A stretch of DNA of 64,000 bases from Mycobacterium sp. IS-1496 (GCF_001499995.1 NZ_LQIU01000056.1:62001-126000), one strand, 5' to 3'; counted from the stretch's first letter, positions 1 through 8,796 are shown. The notes: generated from the letters alone by a model not told the origin. Program-made: numbers and translations.

Positions 1-282
1 CAGCAGCCGAACCCGGCGATCGTCGGGCGCGGGGTGACGTTCGATGTAGCCCTGGTTCTGCAGCTCGTCGAGAGTCCGGATGATGCGCGTCTTGTCCGCG
101 TTGATCGCCTCGGCCAGTGCGGCCTGCGTGCGCATCGGTGAGCGGTCCAGCGCCACCAGAACGGTGTAACCCCACATCGTCAGGCCGTGCTTCTTCAGGA
201 CCGGTAACTCGGCGGCGGCCAGATCGCGAAGCAGGGGAGCGAGCATCGCCGCGAGATCGGGACGCGTGGGCCGCGACGTCAT
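1..282 (-). CDS. MarR-family transcriptional regulator (3' end cut by window)
   Basis: The first 94 codons read MTSRPTRPDLAAMLAPLLRDL and continue into a winged-helix region (RTQAALAEAINADKTRIIRTL, then HHPAPDDRRVRLL), the recognition helix and DDRR beta-wing signature of MarR regulators. The C-terminal dimerisation helices lie beyond base 1. The ATG is preceded by a TAGAAT -10 element at 294-289 with 6 bases between it and the start, so the mRNA is probably leaderless. It is divergent from the TIGR03086-like gene and probably represses it through the palindrome at 325-342. Ligand is unknown. Confidence 0.88.
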   Translation of the reverse strand, partial: MTSRPTRPDLAAMLAPLLRDLAAAELPVLKKHGLTMWGYTVLVALDRSPMRTQAALAEAINADKTRIIRTLDELQNQGYIERHPAPDDRRVRLL

Positions 283-298
283 GGAACGATTCTAGGCG

Positions 299-342
299 TT
301 GCCAAATGATAGGTGAACGCATATTGTAGGCGTATGCTTACA
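299..342 (+). promoter_or_regulatory. Leaderless promoter overlapped by a MarR-type palindrome
   Basis: TTGCCA (299-304), a 17-base spacer and TATTGT (322-327) form a sigma-A-like promoter whose expected start falls on the ATG at 334. The imperfect palindrome TGTAGGCGTATGCTTACA (325-342) covers the -10 end, start point and first codons, a position where a bound repressor would block initiation. On the other strand TAGAAT at 294-289 serves the marR-like gene. Confidence 0.6.
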
Positions 343-951
343 AATACTGACGTGCGTCCGTACCACCGCATCGCTGTCGAGACCTCTGTGGGCCTGGTCG
401 CGCAGGTCACCCCGGACGACCTGGCCCGGGCGACGCCCTGCGCGGGGTGGAATCTCGGCGACCTGCTCGTGCACATGACCGTGCAGCACCGCGGTTTCGC
501 GGCCGCCGCGCGTGGCCGCGGCGCCGACCACACGGTGTGGGATCCCGCCACGGTCGCCGACGCGGTGCGCGCACGGCCCGCAGACGCCTATTCGGCCGCC
601 GCCGAGGACCTGCTGGCCGCCTTCGCCGCAGACGGAGTGCTCGAAAACCCTTTCACGCTGCCCGAATTCGGTCCCGATGCCGCGTTTCCCGGGTCGGTGG
701 CGATGCAGTTCCACTTCGTCGACTATGTCGTCCACGGCTGGGACGTCGCGCGCGCACTGGGATTGCGGTTCGACATCCCGGCCGACGTGGTGGACGCGGC
801 GGCACCGATCGCCTTCGCCGTACCCGACGGCGAGATGCGCAACGCGGACAACTCGCCGTTCGCGCAGGCGCTTGCCCCATCGGAGTCGGGCGGCGGTGAA
901 CTCGACAGGATCCTGCGGCACCTCGGCCGGTCCCCGGACTGGCGGCCATGA
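334..951 (+). CDS. TIGR03086-family (DinB/mycothiol-dependent-like) protein
   Basis: This 205-residue protein begins MLTNTDVRPYHRIAVETSVG. It carries the family pattern of an N-terminal four-helix DinB/maleylpyruvate-isomerase-like domain: TPCAGWNLGDLLVHM near residues 35-50 and a later HFVDYVVHGWDVARALG stretch whose histidines are the likely metal ligands. Such proteins are often annotated as TIGR03086 metal-binding proteins and may use mycothiol, but the reaction here is unknown. I chose ATG 334 over GTG 313 because GTG 313 lies upstream of the predicted -10, and homologues as I recall them begin about here. It is probably controlled by the divergent MarR protein. Confidence 0.8.
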   Translation: MLTNTDVRPYHRIAVETSVGLVAQVTPDDLARATPCAGWNLGDLLVHMTVQHRGFAAAARGRGADHTVWDPATVADAVRARPADAYSAAAEDLLAAFAADGVLENPFTLPEFGPDAAFPGSVAMQFHFVDYVVHGWDVARALGLRFDIPADVVDAAAPIAFAVPDGEMRNADNSPFAQALAPSESGGGELDRILRHLGRSPDWRP

Positions 952-956
952 GCCCT

Positions 957-1217
957 TCAGCGGACGTCGGCGCGCCGCGGTGCACGCGCGTCCAGCAGGC
1001 TCCGGGCGACGACGCGGCGCAGTGCCACGACCGCGGCGGTCACGGCGATCACCGGCCATCCCGCGTCGGCGCTCAACCGCACGAGGCCGGCGGCAAGGAG
1101 TAGATCGAGCAGCACGTGCAGGGCGAGGGCGGGTCGTCGGAACACCACCAGGCAGGCGATGCCCAGAACGATCGCCGCGGCGGCGATGAGCCATGACAGG
1201 TCGGCCGCGAGAGTCAT
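957..1217 (-). CDS. Small membrane protein (86 aa)
   Basis: Unrecognised hydrophobic protein starting MTLAADLSWLIAAAAIVLGI. Three hydrophobic segments are visible (about residues 8-26, 30-48 and 53-70), followed by an Arg-rich tail (DARAPRRADVR), so the C-terminus probably faces the cytoplasm. Its ATG overlaps the TGA of the upstream DUF1622 gene by four bases (1214-1217), which implies translational coupling and a joint membrane role. No function can be assigned. Confidence 0.7.
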   Translation of the reverse strand: MTLAADLSWLIAAAAIVLGIACLVVFRRPALALHVLLDLLLAAGLVRLSADAGWPVIAVTAAVVALRRVVARSLLDARAPRRADVR

Positions 1218-1624
1218 GGCGCAGCCGCCCCTGGTGCCGACCGCTTCGCCATGGCAGCCTCGACGGCGCGCTGCTCCTCGGCGATCTCGCGCGCCAGGAA
1301 GTAGTTGAGCGCTGTGCGGATGGTCGCGATGGCCGCGAGCTTGGCGATCTCCTCGAACGACGGGGAGATCGCGGTGCGCAGCACGTCGCTCGCGAGCTGG
1401 AATTCCAGACCGAGCGCGAGGAACCGGCCCAATGTCAGCCGGACCGAGGAGAACTCGGCGATGTCGCGGCGTGCCAGCGTCACCGCGAACTTCACGATCG
1501 CCACCAGCGCGCCGATCACGATCACCACGGCACCGCACGCCTCCACGAGGCGGACCATGACATCGACGACGCTGCGCAACGTCGACTCGGGCAGCAGGTC
1601 CAGCGCGGACAGCGTCTCGATCAC
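1214..1624 (-). CDS. DUF1622 family membrane protein
   Basis: This 136-residue protein starts with GTG (read MIETLSALDLLPESTLRSVV). It has the DUF1622 layout: a first membrane helix around residues 27-50 (CGAVVIVIGALVAIVKFAV), a conserved RRDIAEFSSVRLTLGRFLALGLEFQ-type loop and helix, and a third helix region TIRTALNYFL. The tail EIAEEQRAVEAAMAKRS is cytosolic. The family has no established biochemical role. It lies downstream of gluD in the same direction after a 77-base gap and is coupled to the 86-residue membrane protein. Confidence 0.82.
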   Translation of the reverse strand: MIETLSALDLLPESTLRSVVDVMVRLVEACGAVVIVIGALVAIVKFAVTLARRDIAEFSSVRLTLGRFLALGLEFQLASDVLRTAISPSFEEIAKLAAIATIRTALNYFLAREIAEEQRAVEAAMAKRSAPGAAAP

Positions 1625-1701
1625 GCGATCAGTGTCCCGCGGCGCGGCCGAAACAGGGGGCGATGACGCGAGATCCGCTGCGGCACGGCGGCGAGCGTGC
1701 G

Positions 1702-2580
1702 CTACACGGCTTTCGCGCCCGGCGCACCCTCCTGCTCGACGGCCTCGGTGTCCAGCGGCGCGGGTCCGCGCCGGGATCGCCGCATCCGGCGTTCCAGCCT
1801 GGTCGCCAGGGCGGACAGGGCGAAGTTGACGCTGATCATCAGCACGGCGATGACGATGAGGGCGGGAATGTAGTTGCCGTAGGACGATCCGACGACCGTG
1901 CCCTGGCGCACCATCTCGACGAACGTGATCTGGTAGCCGATCGCGGTGTCCTTGAGCACCACCACGAGCTGGGAGACCAGCACCGGCAACATGGAGGTGA
2001 TGGCCTGCGGCAGCAGGATCGAGCGCATGGTCTGCCCCCAGCGCAGTCCCAGCGCCGAGGCCGCCTCGGCCTGGCCGCGGGGCAGCGCGTGCACCCCGGC
2101 CCGGACGATCTCGGCGATGACCGCACCGTTGTAGAGCGTCAGGCCGGTGATGACGCCGGCCAGCGCGAGGTGTTTGGAGGGGAAGACGTCGTAGAACGCG
2201 TACAGGAAGTACGCGAAGATCATCATGATCAGCACCGGGACGGCCCGGAAGAACTCCACGATCACCGCGCAGACCCAGCGGACCGGGGTGATCACCGACA
2301 GTCGGCCCACGCCGAGCCCGAACCCCAGGATCAGCGCCAGCACGATCGACACCGCGGCCGCCGTCAACGTGCCCTGCACGCCGGGCAGCACGTAGGTGGT
2401 CCACAGGTTCGACGTCAGGAACGGCTCCCACTTGGCGGCGGTGAGCTGTCCTTTCGACTCGAGTCGCGAGTACACGATCCAGCCGATCAGCGCGGTGACC
2501 GCCAACGTGATGACGGTGACGACCATGTTGCGTCGCCGGGCGCGCGGTCCCGGCGCGTCGAACAGGACGGTGCCGCTCAT
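1702..2580 (-). CDS. gluD: Glutamate ABC transporter permease GluD
   Basis: Inner-membrane permease of 292 residues for polar amino acid uptake. A single hydrophobic helix at residues 19-36 precedes the typical five-helix permease core that starts near VQGTLTAAAVSIVLALILGF. The EAA coupling loop, which docks on the ATPase, is seen as LPRGQAEAASALGL. The C-terminus is a charged cytosolic tail. Its ATG lies 19 bases past the gluC stop; a shorter overlapping ATG would give only seven codons. It is the last gene of gluABCD, and pairs with GluC as heterodimeric channel, with GluB delivering glutamate and GluA hydrolysing ATP. Confidence 0.93.
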   Translation of the reverse strand: MSGTVLFDAPGPRARRRNMVVTVITLAVTALIGWIVYSRLESKGQLTAAKWEPFLTSNLWTTYVLPGVQGTLTAAAVSIVLALILGFGLGVGRLSVITPVRWVCAVIVEFFRAVPVLIMMIFAYFLYAFYDVFPSKHLALAGVITGLTLYNGAVIAEIVRAGVHALPRGQAEAASALGLRWGQTMRSILLPQAITSMLPVLVSQLVVVLKDTAIGYQITFVEMVRQGTVVGSSYGNYIPALIVIAVLMISVNFALSALATRLERRMRRSRRGPAPLDTEAVEQEGAPGAKAV

Positions 2581-2599
2581 GGGATCACCACCCTGCTCA

Positions 2600-3280
2600 T
2601 CACCGGGCCACCGCCATGCGCTTGCCGAGCCAACCGAACAGCAGGCCGAGCGGCAACGTCAGGATGATGAACCCCAAGGCGAAGATCGACCCGACCACGA
2701 GCAGCGCCGCGGTGTTCTCGATCATCTCCTTCATCAGCAGGGCGGCCTCGGCCACGCCGATCGCCGAGGCGATCGTGGTGTTCTTCGTCAGCGCGATCAG
2801 CACCGAGCCCAGCGGAATGATCACCGCGCGGAAAGCCTGTGGCAGCAGGATCATTCGCAGGTTCTGCCCGAACGTCAGGCCGAGTGAGCGAGCCGCCTCG
2901 GCCTGGCCGAGCGGCACCGTGTTGACCCCCGAGCGCACCGTCTCGCACACGAACGACGCGGTGTAGACGGTCAACCCGAGCACTGCCAACCGGAAATTGC
3001 TGTCCTCGATCGACGTGCTCGACTGCGGGTCGACCAGCGTGATGCCGAGGGTCTGGGACACCCCGAACGAACAGAACAGGATGATCAGCGTCAACGGCGT
3101 GTTGCGGACGACGTTGACGTAGGCGGTGCCGAGCCAGGCCAGCATCGGCACCGGCGACAGCCGCATCGCGGCCAGCACCGTGCCCAGGATGAGCGCTCCG
3201 ACCGCGGAGTAGACCGTCAGCTGGACCGTCGTCCAGAACGCCTCGAAGATCTCTGCGCGGTACTCGGTGAATATCTCCAC
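2600..3280 (-). CDS. gluC: Glutamate ABC transporter permease GluC
   Basis: A 226-residue permease beginning MEIFTEYRAEIFEAFWTTVQ, with about five membrane helices and the EAA loop LGQAEAARSLGLTFGQNLRM. This is the usual length of HisM/GltK-type permeases. It follows gluB by 21 bases and precedes gluD by 19 bases, so the four genes form one transcription unit. It should form the membrane channel with GluD. Confidence 0.93.
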   Translation of the reverse strand: MEIFTEYRAEIFEAFWTTVQLTVYSAVGALILGTVLAAMRLSPVPMLAWLGTAYVNVVRNTPLTLIILFCSFGVSQTLGITLVDPQSSTSIEDSNFRLAVLGLTVYTASFVCETVRSGVNTVPLGQAEAARSLGLTFGQNLRMILLPQAFRAVIIPLGSVLIALTKNTTIASAIGVAEAALLMKEMIENTAALLVVGSIFALGFIILTLPLGLLFGWLGKRMAVAR

Positions 3281-3301
3281 GGCCGGAGCCAGACCCCCGG
3301 C

Positions 3302-4132
3302 TCAGTAGCGGTCGACCTGCGGCGGGGCGGGCGCCGTGATGCCCGCCGGGCCGAGGTTCTTGTCGAAGGCTTCCTTCCAGGCGCCGCTGGACTCCATCTT
3401 CTCGATCGCGTCGTTGATCTTGGCGCGCATCTCGGCGTCGTCCTTCTTCAGCCCGATGCCGTAGCGCTCCTCGGAGAACGTGTCGCCGACGATCTTGAAC
3501 GCGCCCGGGGTCTGCGCGGCGTATCCGGCCAGGATCACCTCGTCGGTGGTGACCGCATCGATGGCGCCGTTCTTCAGCGCCTCGATGCACGCCGAGTAGG
3601 TGTCGTACTGCTGCAGCTGCACACCCGGGTACTCGTCCTTGATCTTCTGCGCGGGAGTCGAACCCGACACCGAGCACAGTCGCTTGTTGTTCTGCAGCGA
3701 CGCGGCGCCGGTGATGTCGGTATTGTCCTCACGCACCAGCAGGCTCTGGCCGGTGACCAGGTACGGTCCGGCGAAGTCCACCTTCTCCTTGCGGGAGTCG
3801 GTGATCGAGTACGTGGCGACGATGTAGTCGACCTGGCCGTTCTGGATCAACGTCTCACGCTGTCCGGACGGCGACTCCTTCCACTCGATCTGCTCGGGGG
3901 TGTAGCCCAGTTCGCCCGCCACGTAGGTGGCGACGTCGACGTCGAAGCCGCTCATCGAGCCGTCGGGGTTGCGCAGGCCCAGGCCCGGCTGGTCGAACTT
4001 CGTGCCGATGACGATGGTGTTCTCGTCACCGCCGCCACCACCTCCGCAGGCGGTGGCCGCGAACGGCACGGCGACGGCCAGCGCCAGGGCGGCCGTGACG
4101 CGCCTGCGAGACATCATCGAGAAGGACGGCAT
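3302..4132 (-). CDS. gluB: Glutamate-binding lipoprotein GluB
   Basis: A 276-residue family-3 solute-binding protein. The signal peptide (MSRRRVTAALALAVAVPFAA) ends in a lipobox-like ATAC followed by a poly-Gly linker, so the mature protein is probably lipid-anchored at about Cys29. The binding fold carries typical landmarks: FDQPGLGLRNPDGSMSGFDVD, DYIVATYSITDSRKEKVDF and the hinge region IDAVTTDEVILAGY. Two start methionines (residues 1 and 6-7) are possible. It is the second gene of gluABCD and captures glutamate for GluC/GluD. Confidence 0.92.
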   Translation of the reverse strand: MPSFSMMSRRRVTAALALAVAVPFAATACGGGGGGDENTIVIGTKFDQPGLGLRNPDGSMSGFDVDVATYVAGELGYTPEQIEWKESPSGQRETLIQNGQVDYIVATYSITDSRKEKVDFAGPYLVTGQSLLVREDNTDITGAASLQNNKRLCSVSGSTPAQKIKDEYPGVQLQQYDTYSACIEALKNGAIDAVTTDEVILAGYAAQTPGAFKIVGDTFSEERYGIGLKKDDAEMRAKINDAIEKMESSGAWKEAFDKNLGPAGITAPAPPQVDRY

Positions 4133-4157
4133 GGGTGAGTTTCCTTTCGCCGAGCGT

Positions 4158-4955
4158 TTAGTGATGGAGGATCTTGCCGAGGAAGTCCTTGGCGCGGTCG
4201 GTCTGCGGGTGGTCGAAGAACTGGGCCGGTTCGGCGTCCTCGACGATCGCCCCGTCGGACATGAACACGACGCGGTCGGAGGCGCGGCGGGCGAAGCCCA
4301 TCTCGTGGGTCACCACCAGCATGGTCATGCCCTCACCCGCCAGCGACGCCATCACGGCCAGCACCTCGTTGATCATCTCGGGGTCGAGCGCGCTGGTCGG
4401 CTCGTCGAAGAGCATCACCTTGGGGTTCATCGCGAGCGAGCGGGCGATCGCGACGCGTTGCTGTTGGCCGCCCGACAACTGTGCGGGGTACTTGTCGGCC
4501 TGATTGGCGACCCCGACCCGCTCGAGCAGCGCCATCGCGGCCTCGCGCGCCGCGTCCTTGCCGAGCCCGCGCACCTTCATCGGCGCCAGCGTGACGTTGT
4601 CGACGATCGTCTTGTGCGCGAACAGGTTGAACGACTGAAACACCATGCCGACGTCGGACCGCAGCTGCGCGAGTTTGCGGCCCTCCTCGGGCAGGACGTC
4701 ACCGTCGATCGCGATGGTGCCGGAATCGATGGTCTCGAGCCGGTTGATCGTTCGGCACAGCGTGGATTTGCCGGAGCCCGAGGGCCCGAGCACGACCACG
4801 ACCTGCCCCCGCTCAACGGTGAGGTTGATGTCCTTGAGGACGTGCAGATCGCCGAAGTGCTTGTTGACCCCCTGCATCGAGATCATCGGCACCGCCCGAC
4901 GCTCCGGATCGACCGACCGCGCATCAGGCCCGGTGGGGTGTCCGGCCGTTTCCAT
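4158..4955 (-). CDS. gluA: Glutamate ABC transporter ATPase GluA
   Basis: Cytosolic ATPase of the polar amino acid uptake class. Walker A is GPSGSGKST, the Q-loop lies in GMVFQSFNLF, the signature is LSGGQQQRVAIARSLA, Walker B is VMLFDEPTSALDPE, and the switch histidine is in VVTHEMGF. The 265-residue form starts at the ATG at 4955. Most family members begin at the internal MISMQGVNKHF (ATG at 4886), so the first 23 residues may not be translated. First gene of gluABCD; its promoter must lie in the 70-base gap to miaB. Confidence 0.93.
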   Translation of the reverse strand: METAGHPTGPDARSVDPERRAVPMISMQGVNKHFGDLHVLKDINLTVERGQVVVVLGPSGSGKSTLCRTINRLETIDSGTIAIDGDVLPEEGRKLAQLRSDVGMVFQSFNLFAHKTIVDNVTLAPMKVRGLGKDAAREAAMALLERVGVANQADKYPAQLSGGQQQRVAIARSLAMNPKVMLFDEPTSALDPEMINEVLAVMASLAGEGMTMLVVTHEMGFARRASDRVVFMSDGAIVEDAEPAQFFDHPQTDRAKDFLGKILHH

Positions 4956-5028
4956 GGGTGCTGACCTTACCCACGGAACGCCTGCTGTGCCCGGAACTGA
5001 TCAATCCGGCCCCCGTACCATGGGGCCC

Positions 5029-6585
5029 GTGACTTCGACGGTGACGCAGCAGGCGGCGAGCGCGCTGCCGCCGGTGGCGCGCACCTTTCAGGTCCGCACC
5101 TACGGCTGTCAGATGAACGTGCACGACTCCGAGCGGCTGGCCGGTCTGCTGGAGGCCGCGGGATACCGGCGCGCCGCGGACGGGGCCGACGCCGACGTGG
5201 TGGTCTTCAACACCTGTGCCGTGCGCGAGAACGCCGACAACAAGCTGTACGGCAACCTGTCCCACCTCGCGCCGCGTAAACAGTCCGAACCGCAGATGCA
5301 GATCGCCGTCGGCGGTTGCCTCGCCCAGAAGGACCGCGACGCCGTGCTGCGTCGCGCCCCGTGGGTGGACGTCGTCTTCGGCACCCACAACATCGGCGCA
5401 TTGCCTGCGCTGCTCGAACGGGCCCGCCACAACCGCACCGCGCAGGTCGAGATCGCCGAGGCCCTAGAGGAATTCCCGTCGACGCTGCCCGCCGCACGCG
5501 AATCGGCATACGCGGGGTGGGTGTCGATCTCGGTGGGCTGCAACAACACCTGCACGTTCTGCATCGTCCCGTCGTTGCGCGGCAAGGAGGTCGACCGCCG
5601 TCCGGGCGACGTCCTCGCCGAGATCCAGACCCTCGTCGACCAGGGTGTGCTCGAGGTCACGCTGCTGGGTCAGAACGTCAACGCCTACGGCGTGTCGTTC
5701 GCTTCGGACGAGCGCCTGCGCGAGGACCCGGCGATGTGGTCGGAGATCCCCCGCAACCGCGGCGCGTTCGCCGAACTGCTGCGCGCGTGCGGGCGGATCG
5801 ACGGGCTCGAACGCGTGCGATTCACCTCACCGCATCCGGCCGAGTTCACCGACGACGTGATCGAGGCGATGGCCGAGACACCGAATGTCTGCCCCGCACT
5901 GCACATGCCGCTGCAATCCGGATCCGACCGGATCCTGCGCGCCATGCGCCGGTCCTACCGCGCGGAGAAGTACCTGGGGATCATCGACCGGGTCCGGGCG
6001 GCGATCCCCGACGCGGCGATCACGACCGACCTGATCGTCGGCTTCCCCGGCGAGACCGAGGAGGACTTCCAAGCCACCCTCGACGTGGTGGCCGCCTCGC
6101 GGTTCTCCAGCGCCTTCACGTTCCAGTACTCCAAGCGACCCGGGACGCCCGCCGCCGACATGCCCGGACAAGTCCCGAAAGCCGTTGTGAGCGAACGGTA
6201 TCAGCGGCTGATCGAGCTGCAGGAGAAGATCTCGCTCGAGGAGAATCTGGCCCAGGTCGGCCGCACACTCGAACTGCTCGTGGCCACCGGCGAGGGCCGC
6301 AAGGATGCGGCCACCGCCCGCATGTCCGGGCGCGCCCGCGACGGCAGGCTCGTGCACTTCGCACCCGGCGATGTGGATATCCGGCCCGGTGACGTTGTCA
6401 CCACCACGGTGACCGGCGCGGCGCCGCACCACCTGATCGCCGACGGCGCCCTGCTGTCCCACCGACGCACCCGCGCCGGCGACGCGCACGCCGCGGGCCT
6501 GCGGCCCCGCACCGGGGTCGGGCTGGGCCTTCCGGGCATCGGCGCACCCGCACCCGCCCCGGCGGCGACGGGATGTGCGCGATGA
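5029..6585 (+). CDS. miaB: tRNA-2-methylthio-N6-dimethylallyladenosine synthase MiaB
   Basis: Radical-SAM methylthiotransferase that completes ms2i6A37 in tRNAs reading UNN codons, acting after MiaA (encoded 5 kb downstream). The N-terminal UPF0004 domain holds the auxiliary-cluster cysteines in YGCQMN, NTCAVREN and GGCLAQ. The radical-SAM motif CNNTCTFC follows near residue 170. A C-terminal TRAM domain is present, then a Pro/Ala-rich tail. GTG 5029 gives 518 residues; ATG 5020 would add three. The TGA overlaps the ATG of the next gene by four bases. Confidence 0.95.
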   Translation: MTSTVTQQAASALPPVARTFQVRTYGCQMNVHDSERLAGLLEAAGYRRAADGADADVVVFNTCAVRENADNKLYGNLSHLAPRKQSEPQMQIAVGGCLAQKDRDAVLRRAPWVDVVFGTHNIGALPALLERARHNRTAQVEIAEALEEFPSTLPAARESAYAGWVSISVGCNNTCTFCIVPSLRGKEVDRRPGDVLAEIQTLVDQGVLEVTLLGQNVNAYGVSFASDERLREDPAMWSEIPRNRGAFAELLRACGRIDGLERVRFTSPHPAEFTDDVIEAMAETPNVCPALHMPLQSGSDRILRAMRRSYRAEKYLGIIDRVRAAIPDAAITTDLIVGFPGETEEDFQATLDVVAASRFSSAFTFQYSKRPGTPAADMPGQVPKAVVSERYQRLIELQEKISLEENLAQVGRTLELLVATGEGRKDAATARMSGRARDGRLVHFAPGDVDIRPGDVVTTTVTGAAPHHLIADGALLSHRRTRAGDAHAAGLRPRTGVGLGLPGIGAPAPAPAATGCAR

Positions 6586-7199
6586 GCGGCCCGGACGGGC
6601 CCGACGAATTCGACTCGTACAAGGGCGACATCGAGGACGTCGAACGCCGGGTGGCGGGGGAGTTCGACCCGGGTGCGCGCGCCCTGGTGGTCGCCGTCCT
6701 GGTGTTCGTCGTGCTGCTGTCGTTCGTGCTGCCGCACGCCGGCGGCGCCAGGGGCTTCGACGTACTGGCCGGCACCGACGCCGCCGCCAGTGCGGGGATC
6801 TCGCTGCCCTCGCGGGTGTTCGCCGTGCTGGCGATCGTGTTCTCCGTCGGGTTTTCCATCCTTGCGCTGCTCACCCGGCGCTGGGCGATCGCCTGGGTGG
6901 CGCTGGCCGGTTCGGCGGTGGCCAGCGCGCTCGGCATGCTCGCGGTGTGGTCGCGGCAGACCGCGGCCGAACCGTATCCGGGGCCCGGCATCGGCCTGGT
7001 GCTCGGCTGGCTGGCGGTGATCGTGCTCACGTTCCACTGGGCGCGGGTGGTGTGGACCCGCACCGCGGTGCAGTTGGCCGCCGAGGAGGAGCGTCGCCGC
7101 CGCGCCAGGGAGAACCAGGGCAAGGGTTTCCTCGACTTCGGCGACTTCGGCGACTCCGGCCGGGACCGCCGCGACGATCCGGACAACCCGGCCGGCTGA
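6582..7199 (+). CDS. Conserved mycobacterial membrane protein (Rv2732c-like)
   Basis: A 205-residue protein starting MSGPDGPDEFDSYKGDIEDV, so an acidic cytosolic N-terminus. Four hydrophobic helices follow (for example ALVVAVLVFVVLLSFVL and VFAVLAIVFSVGFSILALL), then a charged tail with EEERRRRARENQGKGF and several DFGD repeats. It is coupled to miaB by a 4-base ATGA overlap and sits where M. tuberculosis has Rv2732c. Function is not known. Confidence 0.85.
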   Translation: MSGPDGPDEFDSYKGDIEDVERRVAGEFDPGARALVVAVLVFVVLLSFVLPHAGGARGFDVLAGTDAAASAGISLPSRVFAVLAIVFSVGFSILALLTRRWAIAWVALAGSAVASALGMLAVWSRQTAAEPYPGPGIGLVLGWLAVIVLTFHWARVVWTRTAVQLAAEEERRRRARENQGKGFLDFGDFGDSGRDRRDDPDNPAG

Positions 7200-7219
7200 C
7201 CCGCACCGGGCCGGGTCAG
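7196..7219. terminator. Bidirectional terminator hairpin containing both stop codons
   Basis: CTGACCCG (7196-7203) pairs perfectly with CGGGTCAG (7212-7219) around an 8-base loop. The stop codons of the two convergent genes (TGA at 7197-7199 and, on the minus strand, 7218-7216) lie inside the stem. There is no U-tract, as is common in mycobacteria. Confidence 0.55.
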
Positions 7220-8589
7220 GTGCGCCGCTTGCTCAGCGCCTCGACCGCGGCGTCGGCCCACTGGCGCCACTGCTGGGCATTCGCGCGGGCCTGTTCGGCG
7301 TCCTTGGTCCGGCCCGCGGCCTCGGCCTTCTGCGCCTGGCGCTCGTACTGCTCGGCGCGCACCCGGAACTGATCGGCGCGGGCCTGCGCCTCCGGATCGG
7401 TCCAGTTCGACGACGCGGCGTCGCGGACCTTCTTCTCCACCGCGCGCAGGCGTCGCTCGAATTCCGCGCCCCGCTCGCGGGGCACCTTGCCGATGGCGTC
7501 CCACTTGTCGCCGATCGCGCGGAACGCCGCGCGGGCGGCGTCCGGGTTGGAGGTGTCGATCTGCTCGGCCTGGGCGAGCAGCGCCTCCTTGGCGGCGGCG
7601 TTCGCCTTGAACTCCGCGTCCCGTTCCGCGGTCGCGGCGTTGCGGGCGGAGAAGAACACGTCCTGGGCGGCCTTGAACCGCTGCCACAGCGCGTCGTCGA
7701 CATCCTTGGCGGCCCGGCCCGCGGCCTTCCACTCCGCCAGCAGGTCACGGAACGCGGCGCTCGTCGCCCCCCACTCCCGGGACCCGGACAGTTCCTCGGC
7801 GCGTTCGCACAACGCCTCCTTGGCCTGCCGAGCGCCCGCACGGCCCCGGTCGAGTTCGGCGAAGTGCGAACCGCGCCGCCGGTTGAACGTCTCGCGGGCG
7901 GCCGAATAGCGCTTCCACAGCGCGTCGTCGGTCTTGCGGTCCAGGCCCGTGATCGTGCGCCACTCGTCGAGGATCTCCCGCAGCCGGTCGCCTGCGGTCT
8001 TCCACTGCGTGGAGTTCGCGGCGATGTCCTCGGCCTCGGCGGCCAGCGCCTCTTTGCGCGCCAGCTGCGCGGCACGCTGCTCGTCGCGGCGGGCCCGCTC
8101 GGCTTGGGCCTCCTCGTCGGCGTGCTCGACGATCGCGGTCAGTCGCGCCGCCAGCGAGTCCACGTCCCCCAGGACATGGGCCTCCGGAAGGCTCTCGGCC
8201 AGAGTGGCGGCGGCGGATTTGATCTTGCGGGCATCGCCGGCATGGGTGACCAGGCGCTGCTCGAGCAGGACGACCTCGGTCTGCAGATCGTCGAACCGGC
8301 GCCCGAAGTGGGCGTAGGCCGCCTCGGGCTCACCGGCCTGCCACGAACCGATGACGCGCTCACCCGATCCGGTGATCAGCCACACGGTGCCGTCGGGATC
8401 GACCCGGCCGAAGCGGTGCGGATCGCTGGCCGGCGGCGCCGCCACCGCGGGCACCGGCGTCGGCCGGCCCGGTCGGGGAACCGGCCGCGGCGGCCCCGGT
8501 CGGGGTGAGGGCCGCGGCGGCCCCGGTACCGGACGCGGCGTCGCCTCGTCGTTCGCCTCCGAGGTCGCACCCGGCTCGCTGGTCGTCAT
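7216..8589 (-). CDS. DUF349 repeat protein (Rv2731-like)
   Basis: A 457-residue protein. Residues about 12-60 are a Pro-rich low-complexity segment, followed by a short beta-rich part (GRVDPDGTVWLITGSGERVIG) and then a long charged helical region with repeated DUF349 units, recognisable by W-K-x-A/x-D-x-LW-x-R/F-x-A patterns (WKTAGDRLREIL, DDALWKRYSAARETF, DDALWQRFKAAQDVFF). DUF349 proteins form coiled bundles; their role is not established. The ATG at 8589 begins MTTSEPGATSEANDEATPRP. Confidence 0.87.
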   Translation of the reverse strand: MTTSEPGATSEANDEATPRPVPGPPRPSPRPGPPRPVPRPGRPTPVPAVAAPPASDPHRFGRVDPDGTVWLITGSGERVIGSWQAGEPEAAYAHFGRRFDDLQTEVVLLEQRLVTHAGDARKIKSAAATLAESLPEAHVLGDVDSLAARLTAIVEHADEEAQAERARRDEQRAAQLARKEALAAEAEDIAANSTQWKTAGDRLREILDEWRTITGLDRKTDDALWKRYSAARETFNRRRGSHFAELDRGRAGARQAKEALCERAEELSGSREWGATSAAFRDLLAEWKAAGRAAKDVDDALWQRFKAAQDVFFSARNAATAERDAEFKANAAAKEALLAQAEQIDTSNPDAARAAFRAIGDKWDAIGKVPRERGAEFERRLRAVEKKVRDAASSNWTDPEAQARADQFRVRAEQYERQAQKAEAAGRTKDAEQARANAQQWRQWADAAVEALSKRRT

Positions 8590-8709
8590 GTCTCGTTCCT
8601 CGCACCCTCCGCGCGGTGGACCGCGCACTGCCGCGCAACGCGGCGCCCCTGCCTGTCATCCGGATCGGTATCGCTGGCTGTCGAAGGCTATTCAAACAGG
8701 TCGGCCGTG

Positions 8710-8723
8710 GGTGTGCGCACACC
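8710..8723. promoter_or_regulatory. 14-bp perfect palindrome in a divergent intergenic region
   Basis: GGTGTGCGCACACC is a perfect dyad in the 207-base gap between the DUF349 gene and the DMT transporter. It could be an operator for either gene. Being GC-rich and short, it could also occur by chance. Confidence 0.3.
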
Positions 8724-8796
8724 TTCGGCGCGCCGGTTTGCAGGACGGCCCGCCATCCGGGCACGCTCATGCCCGCTACCACCACGAGGAGATGCG

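Noticed and set aside
313..333. GTG 313 as start of the TIGR03086-like gene
   Set aside because: It lies upstream of the predicted -10 (322-327), and the extra residues NAYCRR do not look conserved.
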